Of a stretch of 64,000 bases of DNA, positions 35,053 to 43,281 are shown one piece after another. Both the position numbers and the translations under genes were made by a program. How positions within the stretch are numbered: the first letter of the stretch is position 1; each line of letters begins with the position of its first letter. The stretch is from Oceanomicrobium pacificus (lineage in GTDB: Bacteria > Pseudomonadota > Alphaproteobacteria > Rhodobacterales > Rhodobacteraceae): NCBI RefSeq assembly GCF_009833495.1, contig NZ_WUWG01000001.1:558001-622000 (forward strand), read 5' to 3'. The notes below the pieces were generated by a model, which saw only the letters and a list, made by a program, of their open reading frames with translations, searched no databases and was not told the DNA's origin.

Positions 35053-36036
35053 TCAGAGCGAGACCGTCTTGCTCTGACCGACCGACAGGATCGCCGCTCG
35101 CAAACGGACCGCGTCCTGCGTCTCGGTCAGACCGAAGGCGAAGCGCGCCGGCACATGTTCCATGTAGATGTTCATGTCGTGCCGCCCGTAGCCGAAGACG
35201 GTCATGTTCTTTTCCATCGGCCAGAAACTGTCGCGGCAACCGGCATTCTCAGGGCTCTGGCTCCAGAGCCACAGGCAGCGCCCCCGACCCTCCTTGCCGA
35301 AGGCAATCCATTTCGGATCGGGCAGCACTTCGTCCCAACTTTCCGACAGCGGCCGCTTGAGCCCGTCGGAGCGGATGCAGAAATCTTCCGCCTCGTCGAG
35401 CTTGCCCGATGGCGTGCCCTCATAGAGGAGCCAGTAAGGATGGCCGACCTTCAGCACCGTCAGTTCCGCATGGTCGGGGAAGATATGCCATCGGCAGCCC
35501 CAGACTTCATCCTTCGACCAGGTCTCGAACGTGGCGCGCAAGGGCCCCACAATTGGTGCGCTCGTCTCGCAGTTGAAATGGCCGGGGTGGTAGACATTGT
35601 CGGGATAGGCAAGGTTCGGGATACCGCGATAAATCCCGTCGCTGCCGCCCCAGGGGCGGAAACTCAGCCAGTCCTTGCCGTCCGCATCGATGATCGAGGC
35701 AAAGCCGCCGCCGGCCTTGTGATAGTACCAGCTGCTGCCGTCGATCTGGAAGCGCAGCGTCTCCTGCCCCTCATAGTCCGCGATCGTGTCGACCGCGATC
35801 CGTGCCTTGGTCTGCGCCTGCCCCGGTTTCACGCGGAGCGGTCCGTCGGCAGCCCCATCTGCATCGACAACCAGTTCGGCAGATCCGTCCGGCAACAGGT
35901 CGAGCTGGCTGGGAAGCGTGCGGCCCGCCGCATCCTCGACCACCAATGCACGCCCCAGACCGTCGAGCGTCGCGGCGCCCAGTTCGGCAATGATCCACCG
36001 TTCGGAGCCGGAACCCCGTTTGATTTCTACTGTCAT
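35053..36036 (-). CDS. Unrecognised beta-rich protein linked to oligosaccharide importer
   Basis: I do not recognise this 327-residue protein. It has no signal peptide or membrane segment and appears rich in beta strands with many Trp, Tyr and Gly, like a jelly-roll or galactose-mutarotase-type sugar protein. Conspicuous stretches are SWYYHKAGGGFASIIDADGK, FRPWGGSDGIYRGIPNLAY, YHPGHFNCET and a cluster of His (HIFPDHAEL). Those His could bind metal or a sugar. It is 10 bp after OppF, has a good site (AGGAACGAG) and ends the importer operon, so an intracellular role on the imported substrate is likely. Confidence 0.75.
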   Translation of the reverse strand: MTVEIKRGSGSERWIIAELGAATLDGLGRALVVEDAAGRTLPSQLDLLPDGSAELVVDADGAADGPLRVKPGQAQTKARIAVDTIADYEGQETLRFQIDGSSWYYHKAGGGFASIIDADGKDWLSFRPWGGSDGIYRGIPNLAYPDNVYHPGHFNCETSAPIVGPLRATFETWSKDEVWGCRWHIFPDHAELTVLKVGHPYWLLYEGTPSGKLDEAEDFCIRSDGLKRPLSESWDEVLPDPKWIAFGKEGRGRCLWLWSQSPENAGCRDSFWPMEKNMTVFGYGRHDMNIYMEHVPARFAFGLTETQDAVRLRAAILSVGQSKTVSL

Positions 36037-36046
36037 TTTCTCGTTC

Positions 36047-37057
36047 CTAAATCGTCGTTTCTTCTGTGCTCAGGTCCAGCGCGTCGGCGTGATGGCAGGC
36101 AACGCTGGTCGCAGGGTTTCGGGCCCAGGGGCGAAGCACGGGCGCTTCGCGCTGGCAAAGATCGGTCGCGTGCGGGCATCGTCCGGCAAAGACGCAGCCT
36201 TGTCGCTTCAGGGTCGGACCGGCGATTTCTCCGGTCAGCACCTTGCGCTTGCGGTGCCGTCCGTCGCGCCGCGAGGGCATCGCGTCGAGCAGCGCGCGCG
36301 TGTAGGGGTGCGCCGGGGCGGCAAACAGGTCGTCGCGCGTCGCCAGTTCCATGATCGTGCCGAGATAGAGCACCATCACACGGTCGGAGATGTAATCGAC
36401 CACGCCCAGATCATGGCTGACGAAAATGTAGGACAGCCCCATCTCGTCCTGCAGATCGCGCAACAGGTTCAGGACCTGCGCCTGAACGCTCACGTCGAGC
36501 GCGCTCACCGGTTCGTCGCAGATGAGCAGCCGCGGCGAGACGGTCAGCGCGCGCGCGATCCCGACCCGTTGGCGCTGGCCGCCGGAGAGCTGGTGCGGAT
36601 AGCGGTTGACGGTATCCGCGCCAAGCCCGACCCGCTCGAGGAGCGAGACAACCCGGTCGCGGCGTTCGGCAGGCGTGCCGATCCGGTGGATGTTGAGCGG
36701 CTCTGCAACGAGATCCCCGATCCGCATCCGGCTATTGAGCGAGGCATTGGGGTCCTGGAACAGCATCTGGATCTGCTGCCGGATCGGGCGAAGCTCTGCC
36801 TTCGACATATGTGTCAGATCGACCTCACCGCCCTCCGACCGGAAGGTGATCTGCCCTGCATTCGGCTCGTAGAGCCGCGCGATACAGCGGCCGATCGTGG
36901 TCTTGCCCGAACCGCTTTCGCCCACGATCGACAGGGTTTCCTGCCGGTTCAGCCCGAAGCTGACATTGTTCACCGCCAGAAGGCCGCCCTGCCCGGACTT
37001 GTCCGCACCGAAACGCAGGGTCAGGTCTGTCACGTCAAGGATCTGCTCGTCACGCAT
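36047..37057 (-). CDS. Oligopeptide/oligosaccharide ABC transporter ATP-binding protein (OppF/DppF type)
   Basis: ATPase of 336 residues. It shows Walker A GESGSGKTTIGR, the Q-loop LFQDPNASLNSRM, signature LSGGQRQRVGIARAL, Walker B LLICDEPVSALDVSVQ and the family-specific C-terminus PAHPYTRALLDAMP followed by the Cys-containing GCVFAGRCPHATDLC. ATG 37057 gives the recurrent 8-bp overlap with the OppD stop; earlier starts would add leader residues not found in the family. It works with OppD as the heterodimeric motor. Confidence 0.92.
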   Translation of the reverse strand: MRDEQILDVTDLTLRFGADKSGQGGLLAVNNVSFGLNRQETLSIVGESGSGKTTIGRCIARLYEPNAGQITFRSEGGEVDLTHMSKAELRPIRQQIQMLFQDPNASLNSRMRIGDLVAEPLNIHRIGTPAERRDRVVSLLERVGLGADTVNRYPHQLSGGQRQRVGIARALTVSPRLLICDEPVSALDVSVQAQVLNLLRDLQDEMGLSYIFVSHDLGVVDYISDRVMVLYLGTIMELATRDDLFAAPAHPYTRALLDAMPSRRDGRHRKRKVLTGEIAGPTLKRQGCVFAGRCPHATDLCQREAPVLRPWARNPATSVACHHADALDLSTEETTI

Positions 37058-38045
37058 GGCCGGCCTCCGCGTCATCGTAGAGCCAGCAGGCAACGGAGGT
37101 TTCCGCATCGATCCTGAACGTAGGCGGCTGGGTGTTGCACTTTTCCGTCGCCTGCGCGCAGCGCGGCGCGAAGGGGCAGCCGGCCGGGCGCTGGTGCGGG
37201 CCGGGCACCGTGCCCTCGATCGGGGTCAATCGGGTGCGGCGCCCCAGCGACGGGAGCGAGGCCAGAAGCCCGCGCGTATAGGGATGTTTCGGATCGTCGA
37301 AGACCCGCGCGGCGGTCGTCGTCTCGACCACGCGGCCGAGATACATCACGATCACACGGTCGGCGATTTCCCCGACCACGTTCAGGTCATGGGTGATGAG
37401 CATGAGCGCCATGTTGCGCTCGCGCTTCAACTCTTCCAGAAGCGCCAGGATCTGCGCCTCCACCGTCACGTCGACGGCCGTGGTCGGCTCATCGGCGATC
37501 AGCAGGCGCGGATCGGAAGACAGGGCCATCGCGATCATCGCGCGCTGGCGCATCCCGCCCGAGAAGGCATGGGGGTACTGTTTGGCCCGCCGCGCGGGTT
37601 CGTTGATCCCGACCCGCTCCAGCAGCTGCTCGGCCTTGGCCCAGGCGTCGGCCTTGCTGAGGTCGGAATGGAGGCGGATCGCCTCCACGATCTGCGCCCC
37701 GATCGTGTAGACCGGATTGAGCGAGGTCATCGGCTCCTGGAAGATCATGCCGATGTCGTTGCCACGAATGTCGCGCATCACCGGACCGAGCGGGTCCTGC
37801 TGCGCCAGATCGAGCGTGCCGCCCCGTGCGGCAAAGCGGATCTCTCCGGCGGCGATTTCCCCGATGCGGCGGGGCAGCAGGCCCATGATCGACCGTGCCG
37901 TCACCGATTTTCCGCAGCCCGATTCCCCGACCACCCCGACGGTTTCACCTTCGGCGATCTCGAAGCTCACATCGTCGACGGCGCGCAACGTGCCCTGTTC
38001 GACATGGTAATGGGTGTGCAGTCCCTGCACGCTGAGTAGGGTCAT
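37050..38045 (-). CDS. Oligopeptide/oligosaccharide ABC transporter ATP-binding protein (OppD/DppD type)
   Basis: Partner ATPase, 331 residues. Walker A GESGCGKSVTARSIMG, Q-loop FQEPMTSLNP, signature FSGGMRQRAMIAMAL, Walker B LLIADEPTTAVDVTV and the C-terminal KHPYTRGLLASLPSLG with the Cys motif CPFAPRC are all present. The ATG 38045 overlaps the permease stop by 4 bp. The frame is open far upstream but that is a shadow of the permease. Confidence 0.92.
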   Translation of the reverse strand: MTLLSVQGLHTHYHVEQGTLRAVDDVSFEIAEGETVGVVGESGCGKSVTARSIMGLLPRRIGEIAAGEIRFAARGGTLDLAQQDPLGPVMRDIRGNDIGMIFQEPMTSLNPVYTIGAQIVEAIRLHSDLSKADAWAKAEQLLERVGINEPARRAKQYPHAFSGGMRQRAMIAMALSSDPRLLIADEPTTAVDVTVEAQILALLEELKRERNMALMLITHDLNVVGEIADRVIVMYLGRVVETTTAARVFDDPKHPYTRGLLASLPSLGRRTRLTPIEGTVPGPHQRPAGCPFAPRCAQATEKCNTQPPTFRIDAETSVACWLYDDAEAGHA

Positions 38046-39202
38046 GAGAACGGATCCACCATGTCGCGCAGCCCGTCGCCGAGGAAGTTGAAGGCAAGGA
38101 CCGTGATGAAGATGAAGGCGGCCGGGAAGAGCATCCACGGATAGAGCGCGATGACCTGCACCTTGAACGCATCGGAGAGCAGGAGCCCCCAGCTGATCAT
38201 CGGCGGCCGCACCCCGATGCCGAGGAACGAGAGCGCGCTCTCGCCCAGGATCGTCACCGGCACTGCGAGGGTCGCGGTCACGATGATATGGCTCAGCATA
38301 TTGGGGATCAGGTGCTTGCGCATGATCCAGCCGGTCGAGGCACCGGAGGCTTCCGCCGCCATGACGAAATCGCGCTTCTTGAGAGACAGGGTCAGGCCGC
38401 GCACCTCGCGCGCCAGCCCGGTCCAGCCGAGGAATGCCAGCACGACGACAATGCCCGCATAGACCCATTCCGGCGGCCAGAGCGGCGGGATCGCAGCCGA
38501 CAGCGCCATCCAGAGCGGAATTTCGGGAAAGACCCGCAATGTCTCGATGAACCGCTGGACGAAATTGTCGAACCAGCCGCCATAGTAGCCCGACAGGGCG
38601 CCGATCACCGCGCCGAGCATCACCATGATGAGCACGCCGATCAGACCGACGGTCAGGGACACCTGCCCCCCATAGACGATGCGGCTGAACAGGTCGCGGC
38701 CGCGCTGGTCGTGGCCGAGCAGCGCAATGCGCGCATCATCGCTGCGCAATCCGAAGAGGTGCAGGTCGGAGGTCACAAGGCCGAGCACCTTGTAGCTGTC
38801 GCCACGCTCGAAGAAGTAGATATATTCGCGCACCTCCTCATCTGCGACGAATTCAAGCAGGAAGGTGACCGGGCTGCGTTCCGCTTTCACCGGATGGACG
38901 AAAGGCCGGAGCGAACAGCCCGCATCGTCACAGAACTGGATCGGCGTCGGCGGCGCATAGGACAGGCGGCTTTTGCCATTCTGCGGTCCGTAGGGCGCCA
39001 CGAACCCCGCGAAGATTGTCGCCAGATAGAGCAGGATCAGCACAAGGGCAGAGAGGACCGCGAGCCGGTTGGCGAGGAACTTCCGCCACATGAGCTGGCG
39101 CACCGACAGAAGCTGGTAATTGTGCTCGGCGAGCGGCGCTTCTGCGGCAGGGGCCGCGGTGGCCGGGGTGTTGGATACGGTATCGGTCATAGTGTCAGCC
39201 AT
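38042..39202 (-). CDS. Opp/Dpp-type ABC transporter permease (OppC/DppC)
   Basis: Inner-membrane channel subunit, 386 residues, longer than the usual 300 because of a periplasmic domain of about 100 residues (roughly 90-175, including PPTPIQFCDDAGCSLRP and SDLHLFGLRSDDARI) after the first helix. The core has LLGHDQRGRDLFSRIVYGGQVSL and the EAA loop EASGASTGWIMRKHLIPN. This enlarged form is common in importers of oligosaccharides or unusual peptides. ATG 39202 gives an 8-bp overlap with OppB. Confidence 0.9.
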   Translation of the reverse strand: MADTMTDTVSNTPATAAPAAEAPLAEHNYQLLSVRQLMWRKFLANRLAVLSALVLILLYLATIFAGFVAPYGPQNGKSRLSYAPPTPIQFCDDAGCSLRPFVHPVKAERSPVTFLLEFVADEEVREYIYFFERGDSYKVLGLVTSDLHLFGLRSDDARIALLGHDQRGRDLFSRIVYGGQVSLTVGLIGVLIMVMLGAVIGALSGYYGGWFDNFVQRFIETLRVFPEIPLWMALSAAIPPLWPPEWVYAGIVVVLAFLGWTGLAREVRGLTLSLKKRDFVMAAEASGASTGWIMRKHLIPNMLSHIIVTATLAVPVTILGESALSFLGIGVRPPMISWGLLLSDAFKVQVIALYPWMLFPAAFIFITVLAFNFLGDGLRDMVDPFS

Positions 39203-40190
39203 CACGCACCCGCGGGTCGGACCATGCGAGCAGCAGGTCGGCAATCAGGTTGCCAATGAGAAGGATCACGGCGAGCAGCATCAGAACGGTGCCGGCCAGA
39301 TACATGTCCTGCGCGATGAGCGCGCGATAGAAGGGCGGACCGAGCGTCGGCAGGTCGAGCACGATCGAGATGATGATTGTGCCGTTGAGGAGCACCGGCA
39401 GCTGCATGCCGAGCCGCGAGATGAGCGGGTTGATCGCGATCCGGGCGGCATGCTTGTAGATGACGACCCGCTCGCGCAGCCCCTTGGCGCGCGCCGTCTC
39501 CACGAATTGCTGGCCCAGCACGTCGAGCAGGTTGGCCCGCATGATCCGGAAGGTGCCGGCCATCCCGCCGATCGACAGGATGAGGAGCGGCACCGCAAGA
39601 TGTTTGAGGAAATCCCAGAACCGCTCGACGCTCCATGCGGCATCGACATATGCCTCGGAGAAGAGCCCGCCGGTATAGTCGCTGCCCATCACGAAGATCG
39701 CAATGAACAGATAGACCACCGCCATCAGGAAGTCGGGGATCGACAGACCGAACAGTGCCACGTTCGACATCAGGTAGTCGCTGAACCGGTTCTTGTGGGT
39801 GGCGGCATAGATGCCAAGCGGAATGGCCAGCCCCCAGGAAAGAAACAGCGCGAGGATCGCAAGCAGCAGGGTCATGCCGATCCGCCGCGCGACGATATCG
39901 GCCACCTCGGCCCCGTCATAGATGACGGAGAAGCCAAAATCGCCCTTGGGGAAGCCCGCGATCCATTTGAGATACTGGACATAGACAGGTTCGCCGAACC
40001 CGAAACGCTGGCGCAGGAATTCGAGTGTCTCGGGCGGCACGCTCGCGCCGGAGATCAGTTCCTGCTGGCGCACGAAGTTGGACACGACATCGCCCGGCGG
40101 CAGCTGGATCACGATGAAGCTGATGACGGAGATCAGCCAGAGCGTGAACAGCGCGGACAGGATGCGATTGATGACCGGATTCTTGAACAT
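39195..40190 (-). CDS. Opp/Dpp-type ABC transporter permease (OppB/DppB)
   Basis: Partner channel subunit, 331 residues. It has the N-terminal helix INRILSALFTLWLISVISFIVIQLPPGD, a periplasmic loop and core helices with RANLLDVLGQQFVETARAKGLRERVVIYKHAARIAINPL, the EAA-type coupling region. It follows the binding-protein gene after a 58-bp gap that holds a strong hairpin. Confidence 0.91.
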   Translation of the reverse strand: MFKNPVINRILSALFTLWLISVISFIVIQLPPGDVVSNFVRQQELISGASVPPETLEFLRQRFGFGEPVYVQYLKWIAGFPKGDFGFSVIYDGAEVADIVARRIGMTLLLAILALFLSWGLAIPLGIYAATHKNRFSDYLMSNVALFGLSIPDFLMAVVYLFIAIFVMGSDYTGGLFSEAYVDAAWSVERFWDFLKHLAVPLLILSIGGMAGTFRIMRANLLDVLGQQFVETARAKGLRERVVIYKHAARIAINPLISRLGMQLPVLLNGTIIISIVLDLPTLGPPFYRALIAQDMYLAGTVLMLLAVILLIGNLIADLLLAWSDPRVRDG

Positions 40191-40208
40191 TGGGCGTCCT
40201 GACTGGGT

Positions 40209-40237
40209 TCCGTCCGCCCCTTTGCAGGGCGGACGGA
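40209..40237 (-). other. Strong hairpin after binding-protein gene
   Basis: A perfect 11-bp inverted repeat (TCCGTCCGCCC and complement) with a 7-nt loop lies 11 bp beyond the binding-protein stop in the minus transcript. No U tract follows it. Same arrangement as at 2933-2962, 25953-25991 and 50095-50130. Confidence 0.7.
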
Positions 40238-40248
40238 CAGGGAGGAAC

Positions 40249-42054
40249 TTACTTCTGCGTCGCGTCGAACAGCATCATGGCCTGCCATGCCGGCTGGTCA
40301 TTGACCTGATCGGAGCGCGTCAGCCGTTTCGGCGCATTGCCCAACCGGTTGTTGTGGATGAACGGACGCTCGAAATAGCCCAGATGCACGATCCACGCAT
40401 TGTCAGCCATCAGGCGGCTGGCTTCCTGCATGTCGACCTTGCGCTCCTCGAAGGGCTTGGTCGTCGCGCCGTTCATCAGCTCGCCGAAGGTCACGAACTG
40501 CGGATCCACCGGATCGGAACTCGCCTTGGGATGGAACGGTGGCATGTTGGGCGCCCCCGGGGCAAGCTCGTCGAAATTCTGCGCCAGCGGGAAGGACGAG
40601 CCCTCATAGTCCCAGACATGCATCTGGAACTCGCCCGCGTCGAACCGGTCGCGCGTGGCGGTATGGTCCTGCACGTTCATCGTGGCCTTGATCCCGGCAT
40701 CGGCCAGATGGTCGGTCACGATCAGTTCCACGATCCCGGTATACAGGTCGTGCTGCGCCACATCGACGACGATGTTGAAGCTCTCGCCGTCCGGCGTTTC
40801 CACGAACCCGTCACCGTCGAGATCCTTGTAGCCGGCATCAGCCAGAAGCTGCTTGGCCTGTTCGGTGTCATGGCTTGCCCAGAGCGCATAGTCCTCTTCG
40901 CGGAAGTAAGGCGTGACCGGGCTGAAGGCCGAGCCGCCGGGCGACAGGAGCCCGTTGTAGAAGACATTGTTGATCTCGTCCCGGTCGATCGCGACCGACA
41001 CGGCGCGCCGGAAGGACACGTCGCGGAACAGGTTGCGGAGCGTTTCATCCTCTTGGTCGAAGTTGAAGTAGATCGCCATGCCCGGCACGTCACCGAAGAT
41101 GACCGAGATGTCGCGGCCCGACTGGATCGCCTGGCTGAAGAGACCCAGATGCTGCGGACCGACCCACATGCTGTCGAGGTCGAACTTGCCGGTCGTGTTG
41201 CCGAGCGCGACGGCCTGACGGTCCTCGACCATTTCCACATTGGCCCGGTCGAAATAGGGCAGCTGGTTGCCGGCCGTGTCGACCTTCCAGTAGTAGGGAT
41301 TGCGCACGAGCCGGTAATGCTCGCCCTCGACATAGTCGTCGAGCATCCAGGCTTGCAGCGTGACCTTGCCACGGCCGCTTTGCAATTCGAGCCGCTGGTT
41401 CAGATCGTCATAGGTCGCGCCATCCGTATGATCGGGATGGAACTGGCCCATGTAATGTTTCGGCCATGCGATTTCCCAGATCGAGGCCATCGCCTCTTCG
41501 AAGAAATAGAAGGGCTTGCCGAAGTCGAACTGGATTTCGGTGTCGCTCAGAACCGTCAGCTTCGGCGCCTCGCCGTCGACGAGCAGGATGCCGGGGAAGC
41601 TTTCCGCGACATTCTCGTTCAGCATGATGTCGTTCCAGTAGAACTCGATATCGGCGGCCGTGAACGGCGCGCCATCCGACCAGCGGATGCCCTCGCGCAG
41701 CTTGACGGTGGCCGAGGAGCCGTCCTCGGAATAGGTGATGCTCTCGGCAAGGTTGGGAACCGGGGCCCCGACGGACGTGTCGGGCAGCTGCCACATGAAG
41801 AGCGGCTCGCGGGTGAAGTTCTCGGTCAGGTAGGCTCCGAGCCAGGCCGTGCCGCGCGTGAGCGTGCCGCCATAGACGCCGACCTCGGACACGGGCTCCA
41901 GCACGCGCGGGTTGGCAGGCAGCCGCTCCTCGACCGGCGGCAGCGCGCCCGACGCCGTCTGCTCGGCCAGCATCGGCGCCTCGTTGAAATCGGCCGCAAC
42001 GGCAGTCCCCGCGAATGCAAGGATGGCGAGCAGCGAGCTCGTGGATTTTATCAT
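40249..42054 (-). CDS. Extracellular solute-binding protein family 5
   Basis: Periplasmic binding protein of 601 residues for the Opp-type importer. Signal peptide MIKSTSSLLAILAFAGTAVA precedes ADFNEAP. Family-5 patterns include GGTLTRGTAWLG, the start of the cluster VKLREGIRWSDGAPFTAADIEFYW, and VSFRRAVSVAIDRDEINNVFYNGLLSPG. Members of this size bind peptides, nickel or oligosaccharides; the enzymes downstream (CE7 esterase, Gfo-type dehydrogenases) favour a saccharide or glycoside. It has the 16-bp ATAA-N2-TTAT dyad 32 bp before its ATG. Confidence 0.9.
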   Translation of the reverse strand: MIKSTSSLLAILAFAGTAVAADFNEAPMLAEQTASGALPPVEERLPANPRVLEPVSEVGVYGGTLTRGTAWLGAYLTENFTREPLFMWQLPDTSVGAPVPNLAESITYSEDGSSATVKLREGIRWSDGAPFTAADIEFYWNDIMLNENVAESFPGILLVDGEAPKLTVLSDTEIQFDFGKPFYFFEEAMASIWEIAWPKHYMGQFHPDHTDGATYDDLNQRLELQSGRGKVTLQAWMLDDYVEGEHYRLVRNPYYWKVDTAGNQLPYFDRANVEMVEDRQAVALGNTTGKFDLDSMWVGPQHLGLFSQAIQSGRDISVIFGDVPGMAIYFNFDQEDETLRNLFRDVSFRRAVSVAIDRDEINNVFYNGLLSPGGSAFSPVTPYFREEDYALWASHDTEQAKQLLADAGYKDLDGDGFVETPDGESFNIVVDVAQHDLYTGIVELIVTDHLADAGIKATMNVQDHTATRDRFDAGEFQMHVWDYEGSSFPLAQNFDELAPGAPNMPPFHPKASSDPVDPQFVTFGELMNGATTKPFEERKVDMQEASRLMADNAWIVHLGYFERPFIHNNRLGNAPKRLTRSDQVNDQPAWQAMMLFDATQK

Positions 42055-42085
42055 GGTGGTCCTCCCTTATCTAAAACTTATATTA

Positions 42086-42101
42086 GATATAAAGTTATAT
42101 C
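42086..42101. promoter_or_regulatory. Perfect dyad GATATAA-N2-TTATATC before the importer operon
   Basis: GATATAAAGTTATATC is a perfect 7+2+7 inverted repeat in the region between the binding-protein and regulator genes. Its core ATAA-N2-TTAT recurs before the dioxygenase and the regulator, so it is the best operator candidate for the HutC-type regulator. Confidence 0.68.
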
Positions 42102-42145
42102 TTTTAAAGCCCAAAGTCCGAGGATCCTCAGGGAGCGAATTTTGC

Positions 42146-42946
42146 TTAGATTCGAGTGTCTTCCGGTGACGGCCAGAGCACTTCCTGCCGCAGCGAGAAC
42201 CGGTCCCCGCGATAATAAAGTCGGCGCACATCCACCGGTTCGTTGGTGTCGAGGAAGCCGATTCGCTCCACCACCAGCGCCGGCACACCATCGGGCATGC
42301 CGAGCTTTTCGCGCCGCTCCTCGGATGGCATCATCGCGTTGACGGTCTGTTCGCTCTTCACGACATTCACACCGAACCGCTTGTAGGCGTCGGTCAGTTC
42401 TTCCTTGCCGCTCACGACGCGATCGAAGATCCCGTCATAACGGTCCTTCAACAGCATGATGGATTCCGTGCAGAACGGCCGGTCATCAGCCAGATGGAGC
42501 CGCTGCAGGATCTGCACCTCGTCGCCGATCTCGCAATGCATCTGCTTGGCGGTCAGGTCGGACACTTCGAAAATCTCGATCGGGCCGAGGTTCCTGTGGC
42601 TCGGCTTCATGCCGAGCGCGCGGATCTCGTCGCGCACCAGGCGGTGGTTCACCGGCGCGTCAGAGCGGATAAGGCTGGAGACGAACGATCCCCGCCCACG
42701 AAACCGCAGAACGAGGTTCGCATCAACCAGCTGCGACACGGCCTGCCGCACAGTGATACGGCTGACATCATAGGCGGCCTCGATGTCGCTATCCTTCGGA
42801 AACGGATGCCCCGGCTTCCAGCGCCCGTCGAGGATCTGGCGGCGCAGGTCGATGAAGAGCTGGTGGTAAAGCGGCACCGCGCTCTTGCGGTCCAGAGCCC
42901 GAACCTCGATGTCCGGCGACGTATCCACGGTTTGCAGGTCGGGCAA
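42146..42946 (-). CDS. GntR-family transcriptional regulator, HutC subfamily (UTRA domain)
   Basis: Regulator of 266 residues. The winged helix lies at residues 25-90 (PLYHQLFIDLRRQILDG; YDVSRITVRQAVSQLVDANLVLRFRGRGSFV) and a UTRA ligand-binding domain follows (ILQRLHLADDRPFCTESIMLL; ALVVERIGFLDTNEPVDVRRLYYRGDRFSL). HutC members often sense sugars or amino acids. It is upstream of, and in the same direction as, the importer operon but separated by its own operator-containing gap. A further matching dyad precedes its own start, suggesting autoregulation. Confidence 0.9.
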   Translation of the reverse strand: MPDLQTVDTSPDIEVRALDRKSAVPLYHQLFIDLRRQILDGRWKPGHPFPKDSDIEAAYDVSRITVRQAVSQLVDANLVLRFRGRGSFVSSLIRSDAPVNHRLVRDEIRALGMKPSHRNLGPIEIFEVSDLTAKQMHCEIGDEVQILQRLHLADDRPFCTESIMLLKDRYDGIFDRVVSGKEELTDAYKRFGVNVVKSEQTVNAMMPSEERREKLGMPDGVPALVVERIGFLDTNEPVDVRRLYYRGDRFSLRQEVLWPSPEDTRI

Positions 42947-42962
42947 CGCGACTCTCCACTTT

Positions 42963-42972
42963 ATAACATTAT
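42963..42972. promoter_or_regulatory. ATAA-N2-TTAT operator candidate upstream of the GntR regulator
   Basis: ATAACATTAT lies 16 bp before the regulator ATG, where binding would block its own transcription or translation start. It is the reverse complement of the dioxygenase-upstream copy at 35003-35012. Confidence 0.6.
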
Positions 42973-43281
42973 GCCTTTAGCAGATCGGCGCTGGGAGGGA
43001 TAGGGGGGAGGAGCGATCATTCCCAGTGAGAAAGCAGGGACGTTGGACACAAAAGCAATGGTCAAACGCGCGTTTTACACGGCGGAAACCAAATTTTAGT
43101 CGGGAAAGAAATAGAACACGGTCCGAACGGTTTACAGAAGGCACCCCGAAAATGCGCCAAAGGAGTTTGGCACTCGCAATCCCGCCTCACGTGAAAACCG
43201 GCTAGAGTTGGTTCAGACGGTGAGAGGATCACGCATTATGGACTTCGGTCTTGGGGTGAACCGACTTTTGGAACGCGCACG
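42973..43281. other. Intergenic region between GntR regulator and glycosyltransferase
   Basis: About 309 bp with no credible gene, lower in GC than the catabolic blocks. It holds two palindromes: AAACGCGCGTTT at 43064-43075 and GCCAAA-N4-TTTGGC at 43156-43171. The region must contain the promoters of both flanking divergent genes. I cannot assign the palindromes to a regulator. Confidence 0.5.
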
